DNA of 35,675 nt from positions 1-35,675 of the forward strand of contig JANXZS010000123.1 of the NCBI GenBank assembly GCA_025355385.1, given 5' to 3'. The notes below the pieces were generated by a model that did not search any database, had not been told where the DNA came from, and worked only from the letters and a program-made list of their open reading frames with translations. Position numbers and translations under genes: made by a program. Positions 18,034 to 26,398 of this stretch are shown here, piece by piece (within the stretch, counting starts at the first letter, position 1; each line of letters opens with the position of its first letter). The stretch comes from Acidobacteriaceae bacterium (GTDB lineage: Bacteria > Acidobacteriota > Terriglobia > Terriglobales > Acidobacteriaceae).

Positions 18034-18939
18034 ATGACACCTAGCGACCAACCCGCCCCCGTGTCCAGCGAACTACGCTATGCCGTCGCTTGGCAGTCGA
18101 CCGGCATTCTTGTCACCGTACTTTCCGTAGCCGCATTTTGGATCCCGATCGAAGCGCGTGCGCAGGCTGGCACCCTTCATGTCGCGTTCGCGGTCGGAGT
18201 GTGTTGCGCGCTGGCCCTGGGAGCGTGGATGTTGAGTGCCGTAACACCCATGGCCGCGATGACTGGCGCTCTTTTATCGTTGTCCCTCTGCATCGCCGGC
18301 CCGACAGGTGCAGACTGGTGGCGCTCCCCGCTGATTCCTCTGCTTGCTCTCTTTGCCCTGACCCACTTCGCTACTCGATTCCGCCGGGAACGAAAGGAAA
18401 AAGTTGGCCTCGCTGAAGCTAGACGCGGCAGAAGAGCCTCCCAGGTCGCTGCCAATATTGGCGCCGCCACTTTGGTGCTGCCGGCGATGGCTGTCCATCC
18501 CTGGCTCCCGTCTACCCTGCCCTGCCTCTTCTGTGAAGCAGCAGCCCTGCCCGCCATCGTTGCCGCGTTCGCTGAAGCCGCCGCTGACACCGTTTCGTCC
18601 GAGATGGGACAGGCACTCTCGGGCCAGCCACGGATGATTACTACTGGTCGACGCGTTCGGCCTGGAACGGACGGAGCCGTCAGCCTGGCCGGGACGCTGG
18701 CCGGTGCGATAGCTGCTGCTATCGTGGTGCTGGTAGCCATGACAGGGTTAGCTTTGACGCCACGCGCAGCGGCCATTGCCTACTCTGGTGCAATCTTTGG
18801 CCTGTTCTTTGACAGTCTTCTGGGGGCCACAGTGGAGCGTCGGGGATGGCTGAACAACGACGCCGTCAACTTCCTCTCCACGTTGGCCGCCGCTGTCATG
18901 GCGGGAGTGCTCGCCTTCGCGTGGGGCCCCGTGCGTTGA
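18034..18939 (+). CDS. DUF92 family integral membrane protein
   Basis: A 301-residue membrane protein with about seven hydrophobic segments. It matches the DUF92/TMEM19 family through GLAEARRGRRASQVAANIGAA (loop), AEAAADTVSSEMGQALSG, the TTGRRVRPGTDGAVSLAGT block and the C-terminal GLFFDSLLGATVERRGWLNN with NDAVNFLSTL. A plant member (VTE6) is a phytyl-phosphate kinase, so a prenyl- or polyprenyl-phosphate kinase role is possible, but the bacterial function is unproven. It is divergent from the beta-propeller lipoprotein gene and ends only 12 bases from the convergent YdcF-like gene, leaving no room for a terminator. Confidence 0.85.
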   Translation: MTPSDQPAPVSSELRYAVAWQSTGILVTVLSVAAFWIPIEARAQAGTLHVAFAVGVCCALALGAWMLSAVTPMAAMTGALLSLSLCIAGPTGADWWRSPLIPLLALFALTHFATRFRRERKEKVGLAEARRGRRASQVAANIGAATLVLPAMAVHPWLPSTLPCLFCEAAALPAIVAAFAEAAADTVSSEMGQALSGQPRMITTGRRVRPGTDGAVSLAGTLAGAIAAAIVVLVAMTGLALTPRAAAIAYSGAIFGLFFDSLLGATVERRGWLNNDAVNFLSTLAAAVMAGVLAFAWGPVR

Positions 18940-18951
18940 GCCCCCAGATGA

Positions 18952-19578
18952 TTAGTGGATATGCAGCCGCCACGCTGCATAGCTGGTGATCTCGTGGATC
19001 ATCCGCTGGGCTGACTCGTAGGTGCTTATGCTTCTTCCCGGGGGACGCGGAGATCCATAAACCTCCAGCCCCTCGGCTGCGCACAGAGCGTGAATCCGAA
19101 ACAAGTGGGTTCCGTCGCTTACGATCACAATTCGCTGCAAATGATTGGCGCGAGCGATAGCTGCCAGCCTCCGAGCCGACTGCACTGTATTTATGCTCTG
19201 CGTTTCGGCGACGATCTGGCTCTCAGGAACACCATGCGCCAGCAGATAGTCATGGCCCACGCCGCCCTCCGAGTGCACTTCGTCTCCGGCTCCGCCAAGG
19301 GTAATCATCAATGGCGCAATTCCCCGCCGATAGAGGGAGAGAGCATGGTCCAGACGAGCCCTGAGGACTGGCGAAGGCCTGCCATCATACTCGGCAGCGC
19401 CAAAGACTGCGATCGCATCCGCGGCCCGCGCCTCGTCGTGCTCGGCAAAGTACTGGATCTGCGAGTAAACCCACGCACAAGATCCCAGCGCCGCCAGGAG
19501 CATCCCCAGCGAAAGTCCCAGGATGAGGAAGCCCCATGGCTTCCCGTAGTGACGCAGATTGGTATCAGGAACGATCAT
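18952..19578 (-). CDS. YdcF/SanA-like DUF218 membrane-anchored protein
   Basis: A 208-residue protein with one N-terminal membrane helix (WGFLILGLSLGMLLAALGS) and a DUF218 domain facing the periplasm. The motifs DAIAVFGAAEYDGRPSPVL, the RLDHALSLYRRG segment, ITLGGAGDEVHSEG and ESQSINT-like ETQSINTVQSA fit the family, as does IVSDGTHLFR near the end. Relatives (SanA, YdcF, ElyC) are linked to envelope polysaccharide or peptidoglycan precursor metabolism, but their reactions are not settled. The gene is alone on its strand. Confidence 0.8.
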   Translation of the reverse strand: MIVPDTNLRHYGKPWGFLILGLSLGMLLAALGSCAWVYSQIQYFAEHDEARAADAIAVFGAAEYDGRPSPVLRARLDHALSLYRRGIAPLMITLGGAGDEVHSEGGVGHDYLLAHGVPESQIVAETQSINTVQSARRLAAIARANHLQRIVIVSDGTHLFRIHALCAAEGLEVYGSPRPPGRSISTYESAQRMIHEITSYAAWRLHIH

Positions 19579-19689
19579 CCAGAAGCTACCCGCAACAATA
19601 GTGTCTCAGTTGTAACCGCAGACGAGCCCGGCGCGCCTACAGAGCGCTCTTCGCCACTCTGACCAGGACACAGTAGAAATGGAATTGCT

Positions 19690-20340
19690 CTAACGCTGCA
19701 ACGCCATCACAATCTCGTGGGTGGGGATGGCTCCCTCACGAAGAATCTGCCAGGAATCAGCCTCGCCCGTCAAATCGACGATTGTCGTCGGAACGGCACG
19801 GCCAGTGGGGCCGCCGTCCACGATCAGGGGAATCCGCTCGCCGATCTGGTCACGAACCCCGCTCGCGTGGGTACACTCCGGCGCACCCTGTAGATTGGCG
19901 GCGGTCGCGGTGATCGGCAGCCCAAAAGCCTCCACCACAACCCGTGCGATAACGCAGTCAGGAACACGCAGCGCCACGTTACCCGTATTGGCGGTGCTGC
20001 GCAAAGGCAGGCGCGATCCTGCCTTAACGATGATGGTCAATGGTCCGGGCCAGAAGCGTTCCGCCAGCCGGTCGAAGTTGGCGTCAATCTCGCGCGCCAA
20101 CTCAAACGCCTGGGCCACGCTGGCGAGCAGCAGCGAGAGTGGCTTGTGACGCAAACGCCCCTTGATCTGATAAATACGTTCCACCGCCTGCAGATTCACC
20201 GGATCCACCGCAAGCCCATAAAAAGTGTCGGTAGGCATCCCAACTACTTTCCCGCTCTTCAAGCAGGACACGATATATTCGACATGCTTCGCTTCTGGTT
20301 CATCGGGATGGACGCGCAGGATTTCCGCAGACAAGGTCAC
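19690..20340 (-). CDS. tsaC: L-threonylcarbamoyladenylate synthase (Sua5/YrdC/TsaC family)
   Basis: A 216-residue enzyme that makes threonylcarbamoyl-AMP from threonine, bicarbonate and ATP, the first step of the t6A37 modification of tRNAs that read ANN codons. The YrdC fold is shown by GKVVGMPTDTFYGLAVDP, YQIKGRLRHKPLSLLLAS, RFWPGPLTIIVKA, VALRVPD and LPITATAANLQG. The length fits the single-domain TsaC form, without the Sua5 C-terminal domain. The start appears to be a GTG with a weak ribosome site. It is divergent from the TrmH-like methyltransferase gene, with 99 bases between them. Confidence 0.9.
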   Translation of the reverse strand: MTLSAEILRVHPDEPEAKHVEYIVSCLKSGKVVGMPTDTFYGLAVDPVNLQAVERIYQIKGRLRHKPLSLLLASVAQAFELAREIDANFDRLAERFWPGPLTIIVKAGSRLPLRSTANTGNVALRVPDCVIARVVVEAFGLPITATAANLQGAPECTHASGVRDQIGERIPLIVDGGPTGRAVPTTIVDLTGEADSWQILREGAIPTHEIVMALQR

Positions 20341-20439
20341 TCCATACTGGATAACGTAAATGGTTGGCGAACCCGGACGCTATCATACTGCTCGAGCACG
20401 GCGCAACTCCATAAGGGAACACGGGGTAGAATCGCACTG

Positions 20440-21285
20440 ATGCAGACGGCCTCCAACCGCAACCGTATTCGAATTGTACAGAGCCGGCAAAATAGCCGGG
20501 TGAAAGAGCTGCGCGCTGCGTTATCTCGAAGCGGCCGCAGCGCGGACGAATTTGTTGCTCTCGAAGGATTGCATCTCGTCGTTGAGGCGTTGCGGAGCGG
20601 TCTACGGATTGCCACGGTCTTTGTTCGCCAAGGCAGCGAATCTCTGCTGGACCCATTGTCTCTGTCAGCAGAAACTGAAATTCTCGCCCTTCCATCGGAT
20701 GTGTTTGACAGTGCCGTCACCACGGAATCGCCCCAGGGTCTCGCGGCGTTGGCCATTCCTCTTCATTGCAATCTCGAAGATATCTTTTGCAGCGTGCCCC
20801 TCGTCATCGTTACCGCCGGTCTGCAGGATCCCGGCAATATGGGTACGCTGTTACGCTCCGCCGAAGCATTCGGTGCCACCGGCATCATCGCCCTGCCCGG
20901 CACCGTCAGCCATTGGAACCCCAAGGCTCTTCGTGCCTCATCCGGATCGGCCTTCCGCTTGCCGGTGTTTGCGCTCGGCCCAGAGGAAGCCATTGCGGGC
21001 CTGCGACAACACCGCCTTCGCCTGCTGGCTACCACCGTCACCGGCGGCACGAGCCTGCAGACAGTAGACCTGAGTCAACCCTGCGCTCTGCTTGTGGGTA
21101 ACGAAGGCAGCGGGCTACCACCGTGGCTCCTCGCAGAGGCCGATGAGCGCATCACAATTCGCTGTGACGGGCCCGTGGAGTCGCTGAACGCTGCTGTCGC
21201 GGCCAGCGTCCTGCTCTATGAAGCCTCCCGTCAGCGGAATTTGCTGTTTGCCTCCCGCGCAGCGCAGAGAGTTACATCCCTGTGA
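20440..21285 (+). CDS. SpoU/TrmH-family RNA 2'-O-methyltransferase
   Basis: A 281-residue SPOUT methyltransferase that 2'-O-methylates a ribose in rRNA or tRNA; the exact target is not known. An N-terminal substrate-binding domain (about residues 1-100, with RVKELRAALSRSGR and FVALEGLHLVVEAL) precedes the knotted SPOUT domain. The SPOUT motifs are GLQDPGNMGTLLRSAEAFGA (motif 1), LLVGNEGSGLP (motif 2) and SLNAAVAASVLLYEA (motif 3). I chose ATG 20440; the frame open from 20146 overlaps tsaC antisense and has no family similarity. Its TGA overlaps the GTG of rarA (GTGA), so the two are translationally coupled. Confidence 0.88.
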   Translation: MQTASNRNRIRIVQSRQNSRVKELRAALSRSGRSADEFVALEGLHLVVEALRSGLRIATVFVRQGSESLLDPLSLSAETEILALPSDVFDSAVTTESPQGLAALAIPLHCNLEDIFCSVPLVIVTAGLQDPGNMGTLLRSAEAFGATGIIALPGTVSHWNPKALRASSGSAFRLPVFALGPEEAIAGLRQHRLRLLATTVTGGTSLQTVDLSQPCALLVGNEGSGLPPWLLAEADERITIRCDGPVESLNAAVAASVLLYEASRQRNLLFASRAAQRVTSL

Positions 21286-22619
21286 GCCTCTTTGGACCAA
21301 CTCCTGACCTGCGCGAGCATGACAAGAGTCAGGCCGCACCGTTGGCTGAACGGATGCGCCCGCGCACGCTTGAGGAGTACGCCGGACAGGAGCACTTGCT
21401 GGCTCCGGGCAAACCATTGCGAGTACAAATCGAGCGCGATGACGCGGCGTCGATGATTTTCTGGGGACCACCCGGCGTTGGTAAAACCACACTTGCCAAG
21501 ATCATCGCCGAAACCACACGAGCCAGCTTTATTGAGTTCTCCGCTGTTCTCGTCGGCATTAAGGAGATCAAGCAGGTCATGGTGGATGCGGAGAAAGCCG
21601 CAGCGTACGGGTCCCGCACTATCCTCTTCATCGACGAGATTCATCGCTTCAACAAGGCCCAGCAGGATGCGTTTCTCCCCTACGTCGAGCGCGGTACCAT
21701 TCGTCTTATAGGCGCAACGACGGAGAATCCTTCGTTTGAAGTAATTGCCGCGCTGCTCTCCCGCTGCCGTGTATTTACACTGCACCCGCTTACCCAGCCA
21801 CAACTGATTATGCTGCTCGAGCGCGCACTTAAGGATGAGGCCCGGGGCCTGGGCTCCTTACACCTCGATGCCGATGCGGATGCCCTTGCTATGATCGCCG
21901 ACTACTCCAGCGGCGATGCTCGCAATGCCTACAACGCCCTCGAGATGGCGGCTCGCATGTCGGCCGATGGCAGGGTAACTAAAAACCTCGCCGGCGAGGC
22001 CCTGCAGCAGCGCGTCCTGCTGTACGACAAACAAGGCGAGGAGCATTACAACCTCATTTCTGCCCTGCACAAGTCCGTGCGGAACAGCGATCCCGACGCT
22101 GCGCTCTATTGGCTGGGACGCATGCTGCAGGCTGGCGAAGACGCCATGTACATTGCCCGTCGCGTGGTGCGCATGGCGGTTGAGGATATTGGGTTGGCCT
22201 CTCCTGAAGCACTCAACCTGACCCTCTCTGCGCGCGATGCGATGCATTTTCTTGGCTCACCCGAGGGGGATCTGGCCCTCGCGCAGGCGGTGGTGTACCT
22301 GGCGCTGGCCCCTAAATCGAACGCCGTGTACACCGCCTACGGCGCGGTCCGCGATGACATTGAAGCCACGCGAGCCGAACCCGTTCCACTCCACCTGAGA
22401 AATGCTCCAACCGGCCTGATGAAGTCGCTCGACTATGGGAAGGGTTACCGCTATGCCCATGATGAAGAGGGCCGAGTGGCTGATATGGATTGCCTCCCCG
22501 CAAGCCTCGAAGGTCACACGTATTACCATCCCACGCAGGAAGGCAAAGAAAAACTGCTCACCCAGCGGATGGACGAAATCCGCAAGGTCCGCGCCGCAAA
22601 ACACCAGCGCGATGCATAA
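21282..22619 (+). CDS. rarA: Replication-associated recombination protein A (AAA+ ATPase)
   Basis: A 445-residue AAA+ ATPase of the RarA/MgsA (Mgs1/WRNIP1) family, which acts on stalled replication forks and single-stranded DNA gaps. The RPRTLEEYAGQEHLLAPGKP start, Walker A GPPGVGKT at residues 62-69, Walker B FIDEIH near 116-121, sensor GATTENPSFEV and the C-terminal tetramerisation region (VVYLALAPKSNAVYTAYG, LHLRNAPTGLMK) match the family over its full length. It starts with a GTG that overlaps the TGA of the upstream methyltransferase gene by four bases. The same-strand pair forms a two-gene unit. Confidence 0.93.
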   Translation: MSLFGPTPDLREHDKSQAAPLAERMRPRTLEEYAGQEHLLAPGKPLRVQIERDDAASMIFWGPPGVGKTTLAKIIAETTRASFIEFSAVLVGIKEIKQVMVDAEKAAAYGSRTILFIDEIHRFNKAQQDAFLPYVERGTIRLIGATTENPSFEVIAALLSRCRVFTLHPLTQPQLIMLLERALKDEARGLGSLHLDADADALAMIADYSSGDARNAYNALEMAARMSADGRVTKNLAGEALQQRVLLYDKQGEEHYNLISALHKSVRNSDPDAALYWLGRMLQAGEDAMYIARRVVRMAVEDIGLASPEALNLTLSARDAMHFLGSPEGDLALAQAVVYLALAPKSNAVYTAYGAVRDDIEATRAEPVPLHLRNAPTGLMKSLDYGKGYRYAHDEEGRVADMDCLPASLEGHTYYHPTQEGKEKLLTQRMDEIRKVRAAKHQRDA

Positions 22620-22649
22620 CAAATATCAGAAGAGTCAAGGCTCTAATGA

Positions 22650-24731
22650 CTACTTCTGCTGAAGAGCATTCAATGCATCGAAAACAATGCCCGCCGTCAG
22701 CACCTCGGGTAGCAGGCGAGGCGGCTGCGTTGAGGATGCCGGATAGATCGCATACGTAGGCACGCCACTGCGGCCCAATTGCGCCAGTGTCTGCGCAATA
22801 ACCTCATCGTGCTGCGTCCAGTCCGCGCGTAACAGCACTATGCCGCTCTGCTTCAGGCGCTGTTGCACGTCGGCCCGATCCAACACTACGTGTTCGTTCA
22901 CCTGACAGCTCAGGCACCAGCTGGCCGTGAAGTCGACGAAGACCGGCTTGCCTAGTGCACGGTACTTGTCCACGGCGGCAGGAGTGAAAGGCTCCCATTG
23001 AAGACCATTCGACTTCGCCGTTGCCTGCGGCGTGAACGCCGTGCGCACCGCGTAAACCGGGATCGCCACCGCGATTGCAACTACCACGGTTGCAGATAGA
23101 AAAGCCGCGCGCCTGGCTGGCCATCGCCCAACAATCCACCCCGCAACCGCCAGCAGTAATAGCGCGGTAAGTAGACCGATCAACGCATTCACGCCTGCCG
23201 ATTGCGTGAACACCCACACCAGCCAGATTACCGTGGCGAATACTGGAACGGCTGTGGCCTGCTTCAATACTTCCATCCACGCCCCGGGCCGGGGCAGAAG
23301 ACGTGTCCACGCAGGATTGAACGCCAGCAGAACGTAGGGCAGCGCGAGACCGAGCGCCACCGCCGTAAAGATGAAAAACGTGATGACCGCTGGTTGTGCT
23401 AACGCGAATCCGATGGCAACACCCATGAAAGGCGCTGTGCATGGTGTGGCAACCACCATCGCGAGCACTCCCGTGAAGAAGCTCCCCGCATATCCACTGC
23501 GCCTCGCCAGCGCACCTCCTGCGCTGGTAAAAGTCAGGCCAATCTCAAACTGTCCCGCCAGCGAAAGGCCCAGAAAGAACAACAGCATAGCCATGAGCGC
23601 CACGAAGACCGGCGATTGAAATTGAAATCCCCAGCCCAGCTGGCGGCCACCCGCACGGAGTAGCAGCAGCGCCGCAACCACGGCCCAGAACGACATCAGG
23701 ATGCCCGCAGCGTAGACTAGCCCATGCACTCGCATGCGGCGGCGGTCTTCCGTCGAGGACTGGACCAACGCTAGTCCCTTCAAAAACAGTACCGGGAAGA
23801 CGCAGGGCATCAAATTCAGCAGCAGCCCTCCCAGCATGGCCAGCCCCGCAATCCGCAGCACTGCGACTGCGCTGGCTGACGCAGCCACTATCGGAGCAGT
23901 GGGCACAGTCCCCGGCTGCGCATTCACGGTATAGCCAAGCCCGTCCGCGAGCACGATCAGGCCACGAAGCCGGGCAGGAGATGTTTTAGAATCCTCATCC
24001 CTCTTTAAATCGATTAGCAATCCGTTGGGAAGGGGTTGTACTGGCTGCGGCGCCGGATTGCTGATCTGATCATGTTCGAAAGGAAAGAACTGCCCCGTGG
24101 CTTCCCTCTTGCCCGTTATGACCGCCATTCGGAAGCCGGTCGCGATGGGTGCGAATGTCACCTGCCATAACGCAGGCAATGGTTGCGGCATCGTCTTGCC
24201 CAGGCGCTCAAACAACGCCAGCACATCCGCATTCGCGTCCACCTTGGAGGGGCTTACGGAAATGTCGAGCGTCAGATTCGCCTTACCCGGGATACAGACT
24301 TCGCGGCACACAAGCCAATCTACCTTGGCCGCTATAGTTTCCCGCTGGCCCGGCTTCAGTGAAGCCTTAGCCTTCATCGCGATGGGAAACAGCACCTCGT
24401 TCTCATATCCGAAATCCATGTAGGGCCCCAGCGGGAGACGCTTGGGGGTGGGATATTGGATAGGGCCAACCGAGATACCCGGTGGCAGCGTCCACTTGAT
24501 GGTCGGTGAAAGACCGGAATCGCCGGCGTTGAGCCAATAAACATGCCAGCCCTTGTCGAGCTTGAAGTACAACCCCGCCTCAAATGGATCCGCCGCGGAG
24601 ATCGCCGGCGTTGGAGTCAGTAGCTCAACCGTAAGATGGGGAGCGCTCACCGGTGCAGCCTGCAGCGCCGCTAATCCCGCAACGGCGAGTAGCACGACGA
24701 GGATCAACGTTCTAAAAAAGCGTGCCTGCAT
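22650..24731 (-). CDS. dsbD: Thiol:disulfide interchange protein DsbD-like
   Basis: A 693-residue inner-membrane protein that carries electrons from cytoplasmic thioredoxin to periplasmic disulfide proteins. Order: signal peptide (RTLILVVLLAVAGLAALQA), periplasmic N-terminal DsbD domain with the pair in CREVC, then eight membrane helices with a conserved proline-flanked cysteine in each half (LMPCVFP, TPCTAPFMG). It ends in a thioredoxin-like domain with C606-L-S-C609 in TASWCLSC. I chose ATG 24731 because the extra 68 residues of the longer frame overlap the gap and would bury the signal peptide. It follows the CoA-binding-protein gene by 89 bases, at the end of the lnt-prfB operon. The cytochrome-maturation-type relatives are shorter, so DsbD/DipZ is the better call. 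Confidence 0.9.
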   Translation of the reverse strand: MQARFFRTLILVVLLAVAGLAALQAAPVSAPHLTVELLTPTPAISAADPFEAGLYFKLDKGWHVYWLNAGDSGLSPTIKWTLPPGISVGPIQYPTPKRLPLGPYMDFGYENEVLFPIAMKAKASLKPGQRETIAAKVDWLVCREVCIPGKANLTLDISVSPSKVDANADVLALFERLGKTMPQPLPALWQVTFAPIATGFRMAVITGKREATGQFFPFEHDQISNPAPQPVQPLPNGLLIDLKRDEDSKTSPARLRGLIVLADGLGYTVNAQPGTVPTAPIVAASASAVAVLRIAGLAMLGGLLLNLMPCVFPVLFLKGLALVQSSTEDRRRMRVHGLVYAAGILMSFWAVVAALLLLRAGGRQLGWGFQFQSPVFVALMAMLLFFLGLSLAGQFEIGLTFTSAGGALARRSGYAGSFFTGVLAMVVATPCTAPFMGVAIGFALAQPAVITFFIFTAVALGLALPYVLLAFNPAWTRLLPRPGAWMEVLKQATAVPVFATVIWLVWVFTQSAGVNALIGLLTALLLLAVAGWIVGRWPARRAAFLSATVVVAIAVAIPVYAVRTAFTPQATAKSNGLQWEPFTPAAVDKYRALGKPVFVDFTASWCLSCQVNEHVVLDRADVQQRLKQSGIVLLRADWTQHDEVIAQTLAQLGRSGVPTYAIYPASSTQPPRLLPEVLTAGIVFDALNALQQK

Positions 24732-24820
24732 TGAATGCGGTCTCGTGGAGCGACTTCCTTTTGCTATTCTAACCGGCGCGGCGTCGCTGCCTTCGCCGCA
24801 AGGTGCGTTGCACGCATAAT

Positions 24821-25234
24821 TCATTGGTGTGTATTGGTGTATTCCTTGTGAATGCAGCGGTCCATGACCACCTTGATGCCAACCGCCTCTGCCCATCCCA
24901 CAGCCTCTTCGTGGCACACGCCCTCTTGCAGCCACAGGTAAGGAATCTTCAACCGCATGACGTCCTTCACGATATCCGGCACAAACGCCGATGCGCGAAA
25001 TACGTTGACAAGCTCAATCTTCCCAACTGCTTCGACCGCATCGTCAAGTGACGGATAGCTGATCTCACCGAGAATCGTCTTGGCCTGTGGATTCACCGGA
25101 ATGATGCGATACCCCTGAGCCTGCATGTAGCGCGAAACGCCGAAGCTGGGGCGGCCTGCATTGTCAGACAGCCCCACGACGGCGATGGTTTTCGTGTTTT
25201 TGAGGATCTCGTCGATCGTTTTCGGCTCATTCAT
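24821..25234 (-). CDS. CoA-binding domain protein (YccU-like)
   Basis: A 137-residue single-domain protein with the Rossmann-type CoA-binding fold: KTIAVVGLSDNAGRPSFGVS near the N-terminus, YRIIPVNPQAKTILGEISYP, the VNVFRAS strand and LWLQEGVCHEEA. This fold is shared with succinyl-CoA synthetase and acyl-CoA synthetases, but here it stands alone and its role is unknown. An AAGGAG ribosome site lies eight bases before the ATG. It starts 23 bases after the end of prfB on the same strand and is probably co-transcribed with it. Confidence 0.88.
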   Translation of the reverse strand: MNEPKTIDEILKNTKTIAVVGLSDNAGRPSFGVSRYMQAQGYRIIPVNPQAKTILGEISYPSLDDAVEAVGKIELVNVFRASAFVPDIVKDVMRLKIPYLWLQEGVCHEEAVGWAEAVGIKVVMDRCIHKEYTNTHQ

Positions 25235-25257
25235 ATGGCAAACTCCTTCCGCTGTTT

Positions 25258-26398
25258 CTACACGTCCAGGTCATTTACTGATTCGACTGCTGCGGGAACT
25301 CCGCCTTGCCTGCGCATCAGCAGGTATCCCCTGATAAATGGCTCCAGGTAACCATCCAGCACACGGTCCACATCGCCCACTTCCACCTTCGTGCGATGGT
25401 CCTTCGCTATGCGGTAGGGCTGCAGCACATACGATCGAATCTGAGAACCGAAGTTAATCTCAAGCTTGGAGTCCTCTACTATTTTGGTGACGGCCCGCTT
25501 CTTTTCCAACTCATATTCGTAGAGGCGCGACCGCAGCATTTTCATGGCTCGCTCCCGGTTCTTATGTTGGGAGCGCTCGTTCTGGCACTGCACAACGATA
25601 TTTGTGGCCAGATGGGTCATGCGAACGGCGGAGTCCGTGGTATTCACATGCTGGCCACCCTTACCGCCGGAACGGTAGGTGTCAATGCGCAAATCTTCGG
25701 GCTTGATGTCGATCTCGATCGAGTCGTCGATCTCCGGCGATACATATACGCTGGCAAACGACGTATGACGCCGCTTCGCCTGATCAAAAGGTGAGATGCG
25801 AACCAGGCGGTGTACGCCAATCTCTCCGCACAGCATCCCGTATGCAAACTCCCCCGTGACGGTAAAGGTTGCGGACTTGATGCCTGCTTCCTCCCCGTCT
25901 TGATAGTCATTCATCTCTGTTTTAAAGCCTCGACGTTCGGCCCAACGCAAATACATCCGCATCAGCATCTCGGCCCAATCCTGTGACTCTGTACCTCCCG
26001 CGCCCGGATGCACTGTGACAATCGCATTCAGGGGATCGGTTTCTTGCGAGAGCATGGTGCGCGCTTCCAGCGCATCGACGAACTCGCCGAGCGCATGGAT
26101 TTCGCGCTCCAGTTCCGCCTCTACCGTTTCGCCTTCCCTTCCTAGCTCGAAATAGGCATCGATGTCGCCAGTTCGCCGCGACAACTCCGCGGCATCCGCC
26201 AGTCGCGACTCCAACCGCTTGCGGTCGCGCATCAGTGGCTGTGAGAGTGAAGGGTTCGACCACAATCCGGAATCGGATAGCCTGGCCTCGACTGAGGCTA
26301 GTTCGTTGCGCTGGCGTGCGGGGTCAAAGGTACTCCCGCAGGTCGCGAACTTTTTCGCTCACCTGGGTATAGGCGAATTCTAGCTCGTTCAGTGTCAC
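25258..26398 (-). CDS. prfB: Peptide chain release factor 2, with programmed +1 frameshift
   Basis: RF2 recognises UGA and UAA stop codons and triggers release of the finished protein. The product of about 379 residues is made from two frames: 24 codons from GTG 26398 ending in REYL, an in-frame TGA at 26324-26326, then continuation in the +1 frame with DPARQRNELASVEARL. The second part carries the SPF anticodon-like tripeptide (VRISPFDQAKRR) and the GGQ peptidyl-hydrolysis motif (SGGKGGQHVN), plus the usual coiled-coil N-terminal domain. The GTG start overlaps the TGA of lnt (GTGA), indicating coupling. A start at 26265 would drop the N-terminal helix and is rejected. A frameshift-naive gene caller would probably report a short or broken gene. 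Confidence 0.93.
26323..26337 (-). promoter_or_regulatory. prfB programmed +1 frameshift site
   Basis: On the minus strand the bases are GGGAG-TAC-CTT-TGA-C. This keeps the SD-like GGGAG three bases before the slippery CTT and the in-frame TGA followed by C, the same arrangement as in Escherichia coli prfB. When RF2 is scarce, ribosomes pause at TGA, shift by one base to GAC and make full-length RF2, so the site autoregulates the gene. Confidence 0.93.

Noticed and set aside
17820-18035. N-terminal extension of the beta-propeller lipoprotein
   Set aside because: It would bury the signal peptide and lipobox, and its composition does not look coding.
20146-20439. N-terminal extension of the TrmH-like methyltransferase
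   Set aside because: It overlaps tsaC on the opposite strand and has no family similarity; the protein starts normally at 20440.
26265-26326. In-frame TGA read as a true stop that breaks prfB
   Set aside because: The sequence around it is the conserved RF2 frameshift signal, and the joined product is a complete RF2.
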